Below, one piece after another: positions 8,138-17,232 of a stretch of DNA of 46,098 bases. The notes beneath the pieces were generated by a model, which was given only the letters and a program-made list of their open reading frames with translations, was not told the origin of the DNA and did not search any database. Made by a program: the position numbers and the translations under genes. Positions within the stretch are counted from its first letter, which is position 1, and every line of letters starts with the position of its first letter. The stretch is from positions 1-46,098 of the forward strand of contig JABMOV010000050.1 of NCBI GenBank assembly GCA_013203145.1, given 5' to 3'. The DNA is from Fidelibacterota bacterium. GTDB lineage: Bacteria > Fidelibacterota > Marinisomatia > Marinisomatales > JABMOV01.

Positions 8138-9650
8138 CGTGGTCTTCTTCTTTTGCCAATTCAAAGGAAATGGTGAATGTCGTGCCTTTTCCGGCGATAC
8201 TATTGACATAAATATCACCACCATTTTCTTTTATAATACTTTTCACAATAGATAATCCAAGTCCTGTACCCAGTGATTCTTCTTTTGTAGTAAAAAATGG
8301 TTCGAATATTTTTTCGAGATTCGATGAAGGAATTCCACAACCATTATCTCTTATGTAAAGATACAAATATTTGCCACCAGGTCGCATCGTATCATCATAT
8401 GCATTTTTGTTGCTATCCATAATTTTGGTTGTAAATAATAACTCACCATCCTTTGCCATGGCATCAAGCGCATTCAGGACAAGATTCATTATAACTTGCT
8501 CTAATTGTTTTGGATCAACGTGAATTTTTGCACCGTGAGAATTTAATTCAGTTTTAACTGTAATTTCGGATCCTAAAACATGTCCTATAAGATCAAGTTT
8601 TTCTTTGATGAGATGATCCACCGATATATCTTCAAAAACCACTTTTTGTTTACGGCCAAATTTTAGTAATTGGCGAGTAGTCTCCATTGCCTCAATGGAT
8701 TTATTCCGCATAGAATTGATATACCTATATTGGCGAGTTTCTTTTCCCATCGTCATTTGGCAGAGATCTGCGTAACCAAGAACGGTTGTGAGCTGATTGT
8801 TAATTTCGTGGGCAATCCTGCTGGATAATATACCAATGACTTCCATTTTTTGGGCATGGCGCAATTGTATTTCAAGATTTTTATAGTCAGTGATATCTTG
8901 GATTGTACCAATATAAGCAAAGCTAATATCAGTCTCGGCATTCGGTTCATGAATACTAAACAAAATATTTTTTAAATTTCCGCTCATATCATATAAATTG
9001 ACTCCAGTAACTGGCATTTGACCTTTCTTAAGCAATGTCATTTTTATTCTCTTTATTTCAGCTTTTTCAATACCCACCAATTCAAAAATGGTTTTCCCTA
9101 AAATTGAATTTTTACCAGTACCCTTAAAAATACTCTCCATCTCTGGATTACACAGTGTTAAGCAAAAGTTTTTATCAAGTTGAAAATAACCTGCCGGAGT
9201 AGTATTAAATATTCCACGAAACATTAACTCGGATTTTTCTAATGCTTTTTGTGATTCAATAAGTTCTTTTTCATATTTATAGCGTATTAATGATACTTCG
9301 ATGGTCGTTTTAATATCTTCGATGCGAAACGGTTTATTTATATATCCAGAGGGACTTGTCTTTAATGCTTCAGCGATAATGCTCTCTTTTGTCTCGCCAG
9401 TAGAAAAGATTATAGGAATATCAGTAAAGGTATGGATTGTTTTAGCAGCATTAATACCGTCCATTTGATCTTTCATATTAATATCCATAAGTACAACGTC
9501 CGGTTCTACTACTTTAATCAATTTGACCGCATCATCACCACAATTGGCAATACCAACCACCTCATAGTCTAATTTCTTTAGCAACCTTGATAATAATATG
9601 CATATAATACGTTCATCATCGACAATGAGAATTTTAGATTTAATAGGCAT
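8127..9650 (-). CDS. Hybrid REC-PAS-histidine kinase
   Basis: A 507-residue cytoplasmic signalling protein with the receiver domain first. REC covers about 1-125, with D11/D12 and phospho-acceptor D56. A PAS domain covers about 140-260. The dimerisation/phosphotransfer helix has H281 in the H-box (RIAHEINNQ). An ATPase domain covers about 380-500 with N-box NLVLNALDAM and a GTGLGLSIV G-box. It has no membrane helices or sensor for external signals, so it probably takes phosphate or a signal inside the cell. It is the last gene of the pilus operon, just downstream of a REC-only protein, and likely tunes pilus expression or function. The start is ATG 9650. Confidence 0.9.
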   Translation of the reverse strand: MPIKSKILIVDDERIICILLSRLLKKLDYEVVGIANCGDDAVKLIKVVEPDVVLMDINMKDQMDGINAAKTIHTFTDIPIIFSTGETKESIIAEALKTSPSGYINKPFRIEDIKTTIEVSLIRYKYEKELIESQKALEKSELMFRGIFNTTPAGYFQLDKNFCLTLCNPEMESIFKGTGKNSILGKTIFELVGIEKAEIKRIKMTLLKKGQMPVTGVNLYDMSGNLKNILFSIHEPNAETDISFAYIGTIQDITDYKNLEIQLRHAQKMEVIGILSSRIAHEINNQLTTVLGYADLCQMTMGKETRQYRYINSMRNKSIEAMETTRQLLKFGRKQKVVFEDISVDHLIKEKLDLIGHVLGSEITVKTELNSHGAKIHVDPKQLEQVIMNLVLNALDAMAKDGELLFTTKIMDSNKNAYDDTMRPGGKYLYLYIRDNGCGIPSSNLEKIFEPFFTTKEESLGTGLGLSIVKSIIKENGGDIYVNSIAGKGTTFTISFELAKEEDHASK

Positions 9651-9669
9651 ATTTACCCAATTTAATTAG

Positions 9670-10086
9670 TTAATTAGAATGAGAATTATCTAAGCCAGGT
9701 TCGTCAAGATAGTTAATTGCTTTCGCGAAAATATCTCGTGCCGTAAGTGGCTTATTTAGATATCCATCGGCTCCAATTGATAACGCTTCTTCTATGATAT
9801 CTTCAGTAAGATAACCCGAAATCATAATAATTTTTACTTTTTTATTCGTACGTCGAATTTCTCGTAGAACATCTAATCCATTAACCTGTTGAATTTTTAT
9901 ATCTAGAAAGATCATTTTATAATTATTATTAAGAGCTTGCTGACCTCCTATCTTTCCATCTGAAACAGTATCAATTACATAATTCATCTCATTAAATGCG
10001 TCAATAAAAAATTGTAATATACTAACGTCATCATCTATGACGAGAAATGAACTTACTTGATTATTATTTTCATTGATAATATTCAT
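9670..10086 (-). CDS. Single-domain response regulator
   Basis: A 138-residue protein made of one receiver domain: acidic triad D18-D19-D20, phospho-acceptor D62 in IFLDIKI, the S/T near 98 in MISGYL, and K near 120 in LNKPLT. There is no output domain, as in CheY or Spo0F. Its ATG overlaps the secretin stop as ATGA, and the hybrid kinase follows 19 bases after its stop. This placement suggests it relays phosphate between the kinase REC and another partner, perhaps the pilus motor or the NtrC-type regulator at 20286. Partner choice is inference. Confidence 0.9.
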   Translation of the reverse strand: MNIINENNNQVSSFLVIDDDVSILQFFIDAFNEMNYVIDTVSDGKIGGQQALNNNYKMIFLDIKIQQVNGLDVLREIRRTNKKVKIIMISGYLTEDIIEEALSIGADGYLNKPLTARDIFAKAINYLDEPGLDNSHSN

Positions 10087-11363
10087 TTTAAATTCTCTTT
10101 CATTTTGTCGGGAAGGTCATCGATTGCAGTATCTGTCATTTCCGAAAAATTTGTCCCAACGATTTCAGGCATTAACATAATAATAAGTTCAGTTTTTTGT
10201 TTACTTATTTTTTTGGATTTAAACAAATTACCCAAAAATGGGATTCCTCCCAATATTGGCACTTTGGATTCGCTAAGTACATCTGATTCCTGCATAATTC
10301 CCCCAATTACTAGAGTCTCTCCTGATTTTACAACAACTTGCGTACGAGCTTTTCTTGTGGAAATAATCGGTACTCCATCAGGTGTAAATCCTTGTTGAAA
10401 ATTAGCTTGTGGTTCTAACTGTATCGTAATGGTTGAATCATTATTAATATGGGGTTTTAAAGCAAGACGAACTGTCGCATCTTTAAATTCATATGAAGTG
10501 ACACCGAATTCATTAAGCTTTTGATAAGGGATTTGATCACCCACCTCAATTTCTGCCCATTGGTTATCCAGCGTGATAAGATAAGGGGTTGAAAGCAGAT
10601 TTAAATCATTTGTCGTAGAAAGCATTGAAATAGCTATATCAATATCCATATCCAGAATCCCAATCCCTAAACCAGTACCCGCTGGTCTCTCTGGTAATTC
10701 CGGTAATACTGACGGTACTGTTTTAAGTCCAAAATCTGTTCCGACACTTGTCTGGTTATTTTTGGTGAACCATTGGACGCCTGCATTTGACGACTTACTA
10801 AGAGAAACTTCAGCTATTATGCTTTTTATATATACTTGTTTACTAGCGCGGTCTAATGACTTAATAATCTGCTCTAAGATTAAGATATTTTCATATGTAT
10901 CTTGAAAGATCACTGTATTGGTACGCTCATCAATTACAATGCGTCCGATGTCAGGTGTAGTAAACTTTGACAAAATATCGAGAATTCTTTCTGCTTGAGC
11001 AAATTCACATGTATAAAAGCCAACTTCAGTTTCGACTGCCATAGCGCTTATTTCTGTGACGACATATTTCCCTGAACTACCAAGTTCCTGAAAGCCAAGA
11101 TTATACAACTGAGCAATGATATTAAGTGCTTCACTCGGAGTGACATCAGACAATTCAATTGTGATTAATTTATCATTTATTAAAGGATCTGGTATAAAAC
11201 TTAACTCACTTTTTTCTGAAATTATTTTAAGAACATTTTCAAGTTTAACCTCAACGACGCTTAACGTAATTGGAATTTCAGATCCGACAGTAACATCTGC
11301 AATCGCTGGACTAAAAACCATAAGTGCTATAAAGAATATAAGAGTCATTTTAGGGATGTTCAT
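10083..11363 (-). CDS. Secretin, PilQ/GspD type (compact)
   Basis: A 426-residue secretin with signal peptide (about 1-22), short N0/STN domain (about 30-110), one N1/secretin_N domain (about 115-170) and the C-terminal secretin barrel (about 175-410). Late motifs typical of the barrel are VGDQIPYQ, TRKARTQVVVKSGETLVIGGI and VPILGGIPFLGNLF. It is shorter than most PilQ proteins because it lacks AMIN domains and extra N repeats. It forms the outer-membrane pore for the pilus or pseudopilus. The gene overlaps the PilP/GspC-like gene by 14 bases at its start and the response regulator by 4 at its end. Confidence 0.93.
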   Translation of the reverse strand: MNIPKMTLIFFIALMVFSPAIADVTVGSEIPITLSVVEVKLENVLKIISEKSELSFIPDPLINDKLITIELSDVTPSEALNIIAQLYNLGFQELGSSGKYVVTEISAMAVETEVGFYTCEFAQAERILDILSKFTTPDIGRIVIDERTNTVIFQDTYENILILEQIIKSLDRASKQVYIKSIIAEVSLSKSSNAGVQWFTKNNQTSVGTDFGLKTVPSVLPELPERPAGTGLGIGILDMDIDIAISMLSTTNDLNLLSTPYLITLDNQWAEIEVGDQIPYQKLNEFGVTSYEFKDATVRLALKPHINNDSTITIQLEPQANFQQGFTPDGVPIISTRKARTQVVVKSGETLVIGGIMQESDVLSESKVPILGGIPFLGNLFKSKKISKQKTELIIMLMPEIVGTNFSEMTDTAIDDLPDKMKENLK

Positions 11364-11907
11364 TTTTACTGCCTTTAAATAATTTTACGTTAAAAATATC
11401 TTTATCATTGATTAAGGTTATTGTTGAATCTGTAATAGCATATATAGTATAATTTTCAATTTTGTCCCCCATCTGATGAATCTCATTGTTCAGTATTACT
11501 CGAGGTGATTGTTCATCCCATACAATTCCTTCAAGTTTAATCTTTGGTCTAGATAATTTTGGAGGAGCAGGAGGGGTTATTGGTTTACTGCGCTTTTGAG
11601 GTTTAATTGATTCGGTTTTTGGAGAAGATTGAGATTGAAATGGATTTCTAACAGGTTTATTAAAATCAGAATCACTCAATGCATTAACCAGAGAAAGTAG
11701 GTTTACTTCTTTAATATTTTGATGATCGACTGCTTTCACAATGGTTTTTATGGTCAAAAGGTCAATATTGAGGGGCTGAGTCATTACGTGCTTTGAGCTA
11801 GTGACAGGGATCAATTCTGATAAGGGTATGAAATAGTTTAATGAACCAATTGAACTCATCATCATCATCAACAATGTAAATACAAACCATTTACTTTTTT
11901 TTGTCAT
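11350..11907 (-). CDS. PilP/GspC-like inner-membrane partner of the secretin
   Basis: A 185-residue protein with one N-terminal transmembrane helix (about 7-28), a low-complexity linker rich in Pro, Ser and Lys (about 90-120), and a C-terminal HR-like domain. That domain has LEGIVWDEQSPRVILNN, then a QMGDKIENYTIYAI segment, which matches the beta-sandwich of GspC, PilP and GspB proteins. Such proteins link the inner-membrane PilMNO complex to the secretin. Position directly before the secretin gene supports this. The start is ATG 11907, overlapping the PilO stop by ATGA. Confidence 0.72.
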   Translation of the reverse strand: MTKKSKWFVFTLLMMMMSSIGSLNYFIPLSELIPVTSSKHVMTQPLNIDLLTIKTIVKAVDHQNIKEVNLLSLVNALSDSDFNKPVRNPFQSQSSPKTESIKPQKRSKPITPPAPPKLSRPKIKLEGIVWDEQSPRVILNNEIHQMGDKIENYTIYAITDSTITLINDKDIFNVKLFKGSKNEHP

Positions 11908-12479
11908 AGCGTTGAATTTTCAAGGATTACACTGATAACGAGATTGTAATTAAGTAATTCACTATCACTATCATTATTAATTATCAACTTCTCAATTAAC
12001 AACCATTCGGAATAATTTTCCATATTAAGTAGAAGATTTAAGAAATTGCTAAAAGTACCGCTAAGATCAGCTTTTATAAATTTTTTTGTAAATTTATTGG
12101 ATATTGTTTTGGGATTATCAATTGGACCTAATTTTCTTATTTTTATTTTAGTCTGATTACATGATTGATCAATAGCCTGAATGATGGAATTAAATTCATT
12201 TGCAGCTATAAGGCGTTGTTTAAAATTAGATTCAATTTTCTCGAGGTCCATTATTTGTGAATTTATACTGTCAATTGCGGCATATATATCAAGACTAATT
12301 AAGTTGATGTACATATCATTAATACCGTCCTGATTACTTGTTCTAATATTATATTGATTAAGTGGTGGCATAATAAATCCATAAATAATGGTAGCAAGAA
12401 TCAACGTGTATGCTAATATCCCGAAAAGAAACCATTTTATATTTACAGCATCAAACAATTTTGAAAGTGCTTTTTTCAT
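11904..12479 (-). CDS. pilO: PilO-like pilus assembly protein
   Basis: A 191-residue bitopic protein: short cytoplasmic tail, one transmembrane helix (about 14-35), a coiled-coil segment (about 40-95) and a small C-terminal ferredoxin-like domain (about 100-190). Sequence identity to known PilO cannot be judged by eye, but topology, length and position between PilN and PilP equivalents are those of PilO/GspM. It would pair with PilN in the inner-membrane alignment complex. Start and stop both overlap neighbours as ATGA. Confidence 0.78.
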   Translation of the reverse strand: MKKALSKLFDAVNIKWFLFGILAYTLILATIIYGFIMPPLNQYNIRTSNQDGINDMYINLISLDIYAAIDSINSQIMDLEKIESNFKQRLIAANEFNSIIQAIDQSCNQTKIKIRKLGPIDNPKTISNKFTKKFIKADLSGTFSNFLNLLLNMENYSEWLLIEKLIINNDSDSELLNYNLVISVILENSTL

Positions 12480-13075
12480 TTTTCAAACACCATTGAAAAT
12501 GTCAGCTTTAGATCATCATTTTCCTTATAAATATTATTGTTGTTAATATTTACATTATCATATATATACTTAATATATGGACTCTCTGATATAACATTTT
12601 TGTACTCATCCACCATAAAAATATCTTTTTCATTATTTTGAATTACGATATGGCCGGTTAAACTAAATTTTGGCGGTTGTTTAGTATCTCCCAGATCATC
12701 TGAAACATATTCTATCTGTTTAATAATCATCTTCGCAGGAAGGTTACTTGAAATATCCTTTAGACGGGCATACCACAGGCCGGGTCTCTGTTCAATTTGC
12801 GAATAAAATTTCGTATTTCCTGTCATTGCATTTCGCTTATTGATTTTATTTTCTAAAAGAATTACCTGTGGTTCAATTTCGGAGATTTGCTTTTCAATTT
12901 GGTCGGCTTTTATACTGATTACTGTCGCCATATAATCAACCGAGTCGTATAATTTGTAGAATATAAAACCTGTAGCAAAAATAATAAGTAAATAAAGAAA
13001 GAGAGTAAAACGCTGAATTCTTAGGCGTTGCCATTGATCTACCGTTGTAGTGATAAAATTAAGACTATAGTTCAT
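12476..13075 (-). CDS. pilN: PilN-like pilus assembly protein
   Basis: A 199-residue bitopic protein. It opens with a short segment MNYSLNF, as PilN proteins do (the N-terminus binds PilM), then has one transmembrane helix (about 24-43), a coiled coil (about 45-75) and a periplasmic domain. I chose the ATG at 13075, one base after the PilM stop; the longer frame to 13153 would overlap pilM by 77 bases and add no family-like sequence. It forms a complex with PilM in the cytoplasm and PilO in the periplasm. Confidence 0.82.
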   Translation of the reverse strand: MNYSLNFITTTVDQWQRLRIQRFTLFLYLLIIFATGFIFYKLYDSVDYMATVISIKADQIEKQISEIEPQVILLENKINKRNAMTGNTKFYSQIEQRPGLWYARLKDISSNLPAKMIIKQIEYVSDDLGDTKQPPKFSLTGHIVIQNNEKDIFMVDEYKNVISESPYIKYIYDNVNINNNNIYKENDDLKLTFSMVFEK

Positions 13076-13076
13076 A

Positions 13077-14123
13077 TCAACCATGTAACGCAACCCCCAG
13101 AGATGGTCCATAGATGTAGTGCAGAGCGGACTGTGAATCATTTTGTGTGGCATTTTCTGGAATAGGATCCCATAATTGGCAGGGAATGTTTAAAAATAGC
13201 TTTTCATTTTTCAAGAATTCTGCAATCATTAAATCGTTGACTAATCCCCCCGTAGCGTATACTTGTGTTATATTTTTCTTATATTTATGGAAGTAATGGG
13301 CGTTGAAATGAATCAAATTTTTAGTAAAGCCCACTACGTGTTCAAAAAGTTCAGCCTCAATTGAATTATTCGATTTCTCTAATGCATCAACTTGCTTGTA
13401 GTACTCATTCTTAATCCTTTTTTCTCTGGCAGTAGCAAAGGCAATTCCCTGATTCTTTGCAATTATACTATCTAATGAGTTTCCACCAAACGGTAGGGTA
13501 ATAAAAGAAGGTTTCTCCGTAGCAGATACGATTGCATATGTAGTGTGATCAGCGCCAATTTGTAAAAACCCTACAGTATCATCCACAACTTCAATTTTGT
13601 TAAATAGAGCCATCAATGCTGAAAGCATATCAATTCCGATAATTTGTATATGGTCGCCATATTTGCCCATCACCTCAAGGACTAGTTCAATTTTCTTTTT
13701 TTGTAATGCTCCGACTAATAATGTAATTGTTTTATCTTTGCGGTTCCGGCTTAAAATCTGAAAATCGAATTCGTAATTATTAATATCTTCTGGAAGTAGT
13801 GCTTCCATATCCCAGCGCATGACTTGTTTTATTTCATTATCACTGACTTGTGGGATATCAATGACGAATAAGTTATTAAAAGACGTTGATAGAGCAATGT
13901 TAAAATCACTGTTTTTTGTTGGTAGCCCATCGAGTACTTTATTGATTGTTGATTGAATAACAATATCATTGATATCAGTATGTTCAGATACATGATTTTC
14001 ATTGAACATATCGATTGATTTAACTTTGTATACGCTATTAGTCGTTTTATTTAAAGCGACCATTTTCACTGAACTGTGTCCTACATCAATACCAATATTT
14101 AATTTCGGAGATGTCCACCTCAT
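13077..14123 (-). CDS. pilM: PilM-like actin-fold ATPase
   Basis: A 348-residue cytoplasmic protein of the PilM/FtsA-like actin fold. The phosphate-1 motif NIGIDVGHSSVKMVAL is near 9-24, the second nucleotide motif QIGADHTTYAIV is near 188-199, and the TGGLVNDL adenosine motif is near 292-299. It binds ATP and the PilN tail on the inner face of the membrane. I chose ATG 14123, which overlaps the upstream stop as TAATG; a TTG at 14138 would add five residues. It is followed at once by pilN. Confidence 0.9.
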   Translation of the reverse strand: MRWTSPKLNIGIDVGHSSVKMVALNKTTNSVYKVKSIDMFNENHVSEHTDINDIVIQSTINKVLDGLPTKNSDFNIALSTSFNNLFVIDIPQVSDNEIKQVMRWDMEALLPEDINNYEFDFQILSRNRKDKTITLLVGALQKKKIELVLEVMGKYGDHIQIIGIDMLSALMALFNKIEVVDDTVGFLQIGADHTTYAIVSATEKPSFITLPFGGNSLDSIIAKNQGIAFATAREKRIKNEYYKQVDALEKSNNSIEAELFEHVVGFTKNLIHFNAHYFHKYKKNITQVYATGGLVNDLMIAEFLKNEKLFLNIPCQLWDPIPENATQNDSQSALHYIYGPSLGVALHG

Positions 14124-15061
14124 TAATATTGTGTCCAAGTTCCTTGATTGATAATCAGGTCGGTATTGCTCGAATCTATTGACGATAAACCAGGATAATA
14201 TGTATAATATTGATCACTTCCGCCATCATCAATTGTTAATGAATTTTGCACTTCCAAATCATTGCCAATAAATGGACCTGTTATAGTGCCGTTTTTCAAT
14301 GCGAAATGTCCATAGCATATTATTGCTCCTTCAACAGTTATATTAGTGATATCCGTTGTCGTGACGGAATCAACCACTATCAATGCAGGAAGGAATGCCC
14401 CGGATGAATCACGGCCAGCTTTAAGATGAACATTTGTCCCGACGACCTTTAATACTCCTAACACAACCAAAGTCCCCTCGAGATAAGAATTGTTTTTTAA
14501 TTCAGTGTCACCACCTCTTATGTAATGAATTCCAGGTGTCAGGGTATCATTGAAAATTGCACCATCGTTATAAATTGAAACAGCATTTGCAAGATAATAT
14601 GTCGTATCAAGAGCCGGAAGTGAATCGGCCAATTGAAATTCATTATTACTGGAAAAAATATTGATAGATGGATCACTGGTATCAATCATCGTTGTGGTAT
14701 AAAACATATTATTAAAGGCATGATCATAATCAAGAACAATAGAGACATTATAGTGAAATCCCCACCGATCAGTCATCACCGACAATGTCATAGTTGAGTC
14801 ATGAAAGCTTGAATAAACGCTATCGTAATTAAAATTGCCTGCGGTGTCCGCTATTGAGTTGATTCTCCAGAGTGCTAAATTGATAGCAGACTCAACAGCA
14901 TACTGATTTTGATATTTATGATTTATGTTAACAACTTTTATACGAGTATCTCCAGTTAGCTTAAAAAATGCCAGACTGGTAAGACTGATAACAATAAAAT
15001 AAATCATTATTATTCCGAGAACAGAGCCATTTTCTGAATTGTGTTTATGTAATGATTTCAT
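14123..15061 (-). CDS. PilX-like / pilus-associated protein with beta-rich passenger
   Basis: A 312-residue protein with a basic N-tail, one hydrophobic helix at about 14-35 (NGSVLGIIMIYFIVI) and a long extracytoplasmic part. The N-terminus resembles PilX-type minor components: glycine before a pilin-like helix without the Glu at +5. The passenger is rich in Asn, Thr, Asp and short repeated strands (residues 100-312: LEGTLVVLGVLKV, VEGAIICYGHFALKNG), which suggests a beta-helix or beta-sandwich surface domain. It could be a tip or adhesive component. Function is inference from position between prepilin peptidase and pilM. Confidence 0.65.
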   Translation of the reverse strand: MKSLHKHNSENGSVLGIIMIYFIVISLTSLAFFKLTGDTRIKVVNINHKYQNQYAVESAINLALWRINSIADTAGNFNYDSVYSSFHDSTMTLSVMTDRWGFHYNVSIVLDYDHAFNNMFYTTTMIDTSDPSINIFSSNNEFQLADSLPALDTTYYLANAVSIYNDGAIFNDTLTPGIHYIRGGDTELKNNSYLEGTLVVLGVLKVVGTNVHLKAGRDSSGAFLPALIVVDSVTTTDITNITVEGAIICYGHFALKNGTITGPFIGNDLEVQNSLTIDDGGSDQYYTYYPGLSSIDSSNTDLIINQGTWTQY

Positions 15062-15858
15062 TATATCAGATTCAAATAACTGTTTATGAGATTTCCACCA
15101 AACAAAAGTATTATTAGTCCAGAAATAGCAAGGAAAGCTGGAAATCTCGGAAAGAATTGATCAATATTTTTCTTGAAAAACTTAATGTTGAAGGATCCCC
15201 AGATTGCTCCAATTAACCAGGCAAGAAAAACGCAAAGTAGTATATATGGAAACCCAAGAAAAATACCCAATACGGCACCAAGCTTTATCTCTGTTATTTC
15301 GAATTTGGTTCTTTTTAATGTCAGAATTTTTACTAGGTTATAACCGATAAGAACCAATGTACAAACAACCATACTGACGATAGCCACCGGGTAAGCGGAT
15401 TGATTGAAGCCGAGGACGTAAATAGAACCAAGCATACCCATAAAAAGTAGAAGAGAGTCGGATAGAACCCGGTTTTCTAATTCAATGATAATTATTGCGA
15501 TTAAGCACATCCCAAAGAGCATCTCCAAGAGAGCACTGTAATTCCAACCAAATCTGATTATAAACAGACTTACCCAAAGAATTCCCATTACATCAACAAT
15601 GAAATGCCGGAGGGCAATTGAAGAATTACAATAAGGGCATTTACCTCTATTTATTAAGTAAGAGATAATCGGTATCAAATCTTTCCACATAAAAGCTACC
15701 GCACAAGATGGGCAATAGGGTCCTGGATAAATCATTGACTGATTTTTAGTAATTCTATCAACGGCATTATTACTGATGATAGCAAAAGCCGAACCGATAA
15801 TAATTATACCGATCAGGCTAAACAATAATTCAATTGCGGGATGTAAATGATTTAACAT
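15061..15858 (-). CDS. Prepilin peptidase-like protein with Glu at both catalytic Asp positions
   Basis: A 265-residue multi-helix membrane protein of the PilD/GspO family. The cytoplasmic zinc loop is intact: CPSC at about 48-51 and CPYC at about 74-77, followed by the RHFIVDVMG helix. The first active-site motif, normally I-D-x-x-x-R/L-x-x-P-D, reads IELENRVLSD. The second, normally G-x-G-D-x-K-L, reads EITEIKL. So both positions that carry catalytic Asp are Glu, while surrounding residues (KLGAVLGIFLGFPYILL) fit the family closely. It may be a variant enzyme, or a catalytically dead homologue. It overlaps the last minor-pilin gene by 29 bases. Confidence 0.85.
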   Translation of the reverse strand: MLNHLHPAIELLFSLIGIIIIGSAFAIISNNAVDRITKNQSMIYPGPYCPSCAVAFMWKDLIPIISYLINRGKCPYCNSSIALRHFIVDVMGILWVSLFIIRFGWNYSALLEMLFGMCLIAIIIIELENRVLSDSLLLFMGMLGSIYVLGFNQSAYPVAIVSMVVCTLVLIGYNLVKILTLKRTKFEITEIKLGAVLGIFLGFPYILLCVFLAWLIGAIWGSFNIKFFKKNIDQFFPRFPAFLAISGLIILLFGGNLINSYLNLI

Positions 15859-16336
15859 ATCTTAATGAATCTGTAGCATTAACAAGGGTGACTGCCATCT
15901 CAACGTAATTTTGATTTAATGGCATTGATTTTGAGAATGTCAAACTTTGCGCGACGCTGGTTAGTGGGGTACTTATATCATTATTTTTTTCCCACCAAAG
16001 CTGATTGTTTATTGATGTAATTCTAAAAGAGTTTCCGACATTATCTTTCATCACCAATATTTTGCCAGTATTTGAATATATACCAGCCTGTTCAGCTGTT
16101 GAATCGATGTAAATAAAAACTGAATCCGATATGGTTGACAAAAGATTTTTGTTAATGTATGTGTCGAAAATCTGCATATCATTATGTATATTTAATCGAC
16201 GCAGTAAGGTGGCAGAATTATCTTCATTTATAATCAATATTGTCGCAAAGGCAATCATTAAAATACCATTGATTGCTAGGATAGATACCAATTCAACAAG
16301 CGTGAATCCACTTTCCATTTGTTCGCAAGGATACAT
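15830..16336 (-). CDS. Minor prepilin
   Basis: A 168-residue type IV prepilin-like protein. The leader MYPCEQMESG ends in Gly and is followed by FTLVEL with Glu at +5 and a hydrophobic helix of about 20 residues. The C-terminal domain (about 35-168) is beta-rich and ends TSRN. It has a mid-protein segment around FRITSINNQLWWEK. I use the ATG at 16336; a GTG at 16339 overlaps the upstream stop and is equally possible. It overlaps the prepilin peptidase gene. It probably belongs to a minor-pilin tip complex with the next gene upstream. Confidence 0.83.
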   Translation of the reverse strand: MYPCEQMESGFTLVELVSILAINGILMIAFATILIINEDNSATLLRRLNIHNDMQIFDTYINKNLLSTISDSVFIYIDSTAEQAGIYSNTGKILVMKDNVGNSFRITSINNQLWWEKNNDISTPLTSVAQSLTFSKSMPLNQNYVEMAVTLVNATDSLRYVKSFTSRN

Positions 16337-16338
16337 CA

Positions 16339-16770
16339 CTACCTATTCCTTTGTGGCGTAAAATATATGTAGGAGCTATCAGTGGGATTATCAGGAGTAT
16401 TCTGCGAAATTGTTACCATCACTTTTAAGTAATCAGGCAAACTAGTGTCTACTGGTGATAACCCATCGAGCGGATCGTCGACATCTGTAACAGCGGTCGT
16501 TCGGTAAAGTGTTTGACCATTCCACGCAATGAGCGTTCCAAATTCAACCAAGCTGTCGCTTAATAATTCATAGTCCATATTTAAACCATATTCAAATCGG
16601 TTGGCAATTACCTGCCAGGCTCTAAGTGAGTGAGTCGCGTCTGCTAATTGTCCGCGACTCACAATTATATATTGCCCGCTAGCAATTATTATCACAGTAA
16701 ACAAGACAATTGAAATGATCGTTTCAACCATCGTGAACCCCGCGTTACGGTAATTGCCAACCCGGTTCAT
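16339..16770 (-). CDS. Minor prepilin
   Basis: A 143-residue type IV prepilin. The leader MNRVGNYRNAG is cleaved before FTMVET, giving Glu at +5, then a long hydrophobic stretch (IISIVLFTVIIIASG). The C-terminal domain is short, with Trp near WQVIANRFEYGL and a TVDDPLDG-like acidic turn. It resembles PilV/GspI-type minor components. It sits between the major pilin and another minor pilin, and its stop overlaps the next start. Confidence 0.82.
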   Translation of the reverse strand: MNRVGNYRNAGFTMVETIISIVLFTVIIIASGQYIIVSRGQLADATHSLRAWQVIANRFEYGLNMDYELLSDSLVEFGTLIAWNGQTLYRTTAVTDVDDPLDGLSPVDTSLPDYLKVMVTISQNTPDNPTDSSYIYFTPQRNR

Positions 16771-16772
16771 AT

Positions 16773-17192
16773 TTAGCTATTTCCACCTGCGAATGTGCCC
16801 GCCTCGTCTAGAATTCGATCTGCATCAAGGACTGATCCTTGTGCGCAAGTCAATGTGAAGGTAGTGGCAGTCTCAAACAGGTATGTGTAAGATGCTGCAG
16901 CGAAGTATTTGCCCGTTAGGTTTTCTGCGACAAAATTCAGAACTGTAACATCGGTTACTGCATCTTCCGTTGCTGCAACAACATTCGTTGGATATGTAGC
17001 ATTTTCTGCATAGTAAACTCTCAGCTGTGTTCGAATCATTCCCATCGTGGCATCGGCTTCAGATTGTTTGGCCTTTTTAATATTCCCAGTATAGATAGGG
17101 ACACCAACTGCAGCTAAAATACCGATAATGACTAATACAATCATTAATTCCACAAGGGAAAAGCCACTTTGACTTTTTCTTAACTTATTCAT
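16773..17192 (-). CDS. Major prepilin (PilA/GspG-like)
   Basis: A 139-residue type IV prepilin. The leader MNKLRKSQSG is cleaved before FSLVELMIVLVIIGILAAV, with Glu at +5. The helix continues as KKAKQSEADATMGMIRTQLRVYY, followed by a variable domain with a single Cys near 119 and no disulfide partner. It ends GTFAGGNS. A strong Shine-Dalgarno sequence (AAGGA, then seven bases, then ATG) is the best in the operon and fits high expression of the main subunit. It lies between pilC and the minor pilins. Confidence 0.9.
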   Translation of the reverse strand: MNKLRKSQSGFSLVELMIVLVIIGILAAVGVPIYTGNIKKAKQSEADATMGMIRTQLRVYYAENATYPTNVVAATEDAVTDVTVLNFVAENLTGKYFAAASYTYLFETATTFTLTCAQGSVLDADRILDEAGTFAGGNS

Positions 17193-17232
17193 GGTTGTTT
17201 CCTTTTTTTGATTTCCGTGATTAATTTGAACA

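Noticed and set aside
13076..13153. Longer pilN start at 13153
   Set aside because: It would overlap pilM by 77 bases and add a non-family N-terminus; ATG 13075 directly follows the pilM stop.
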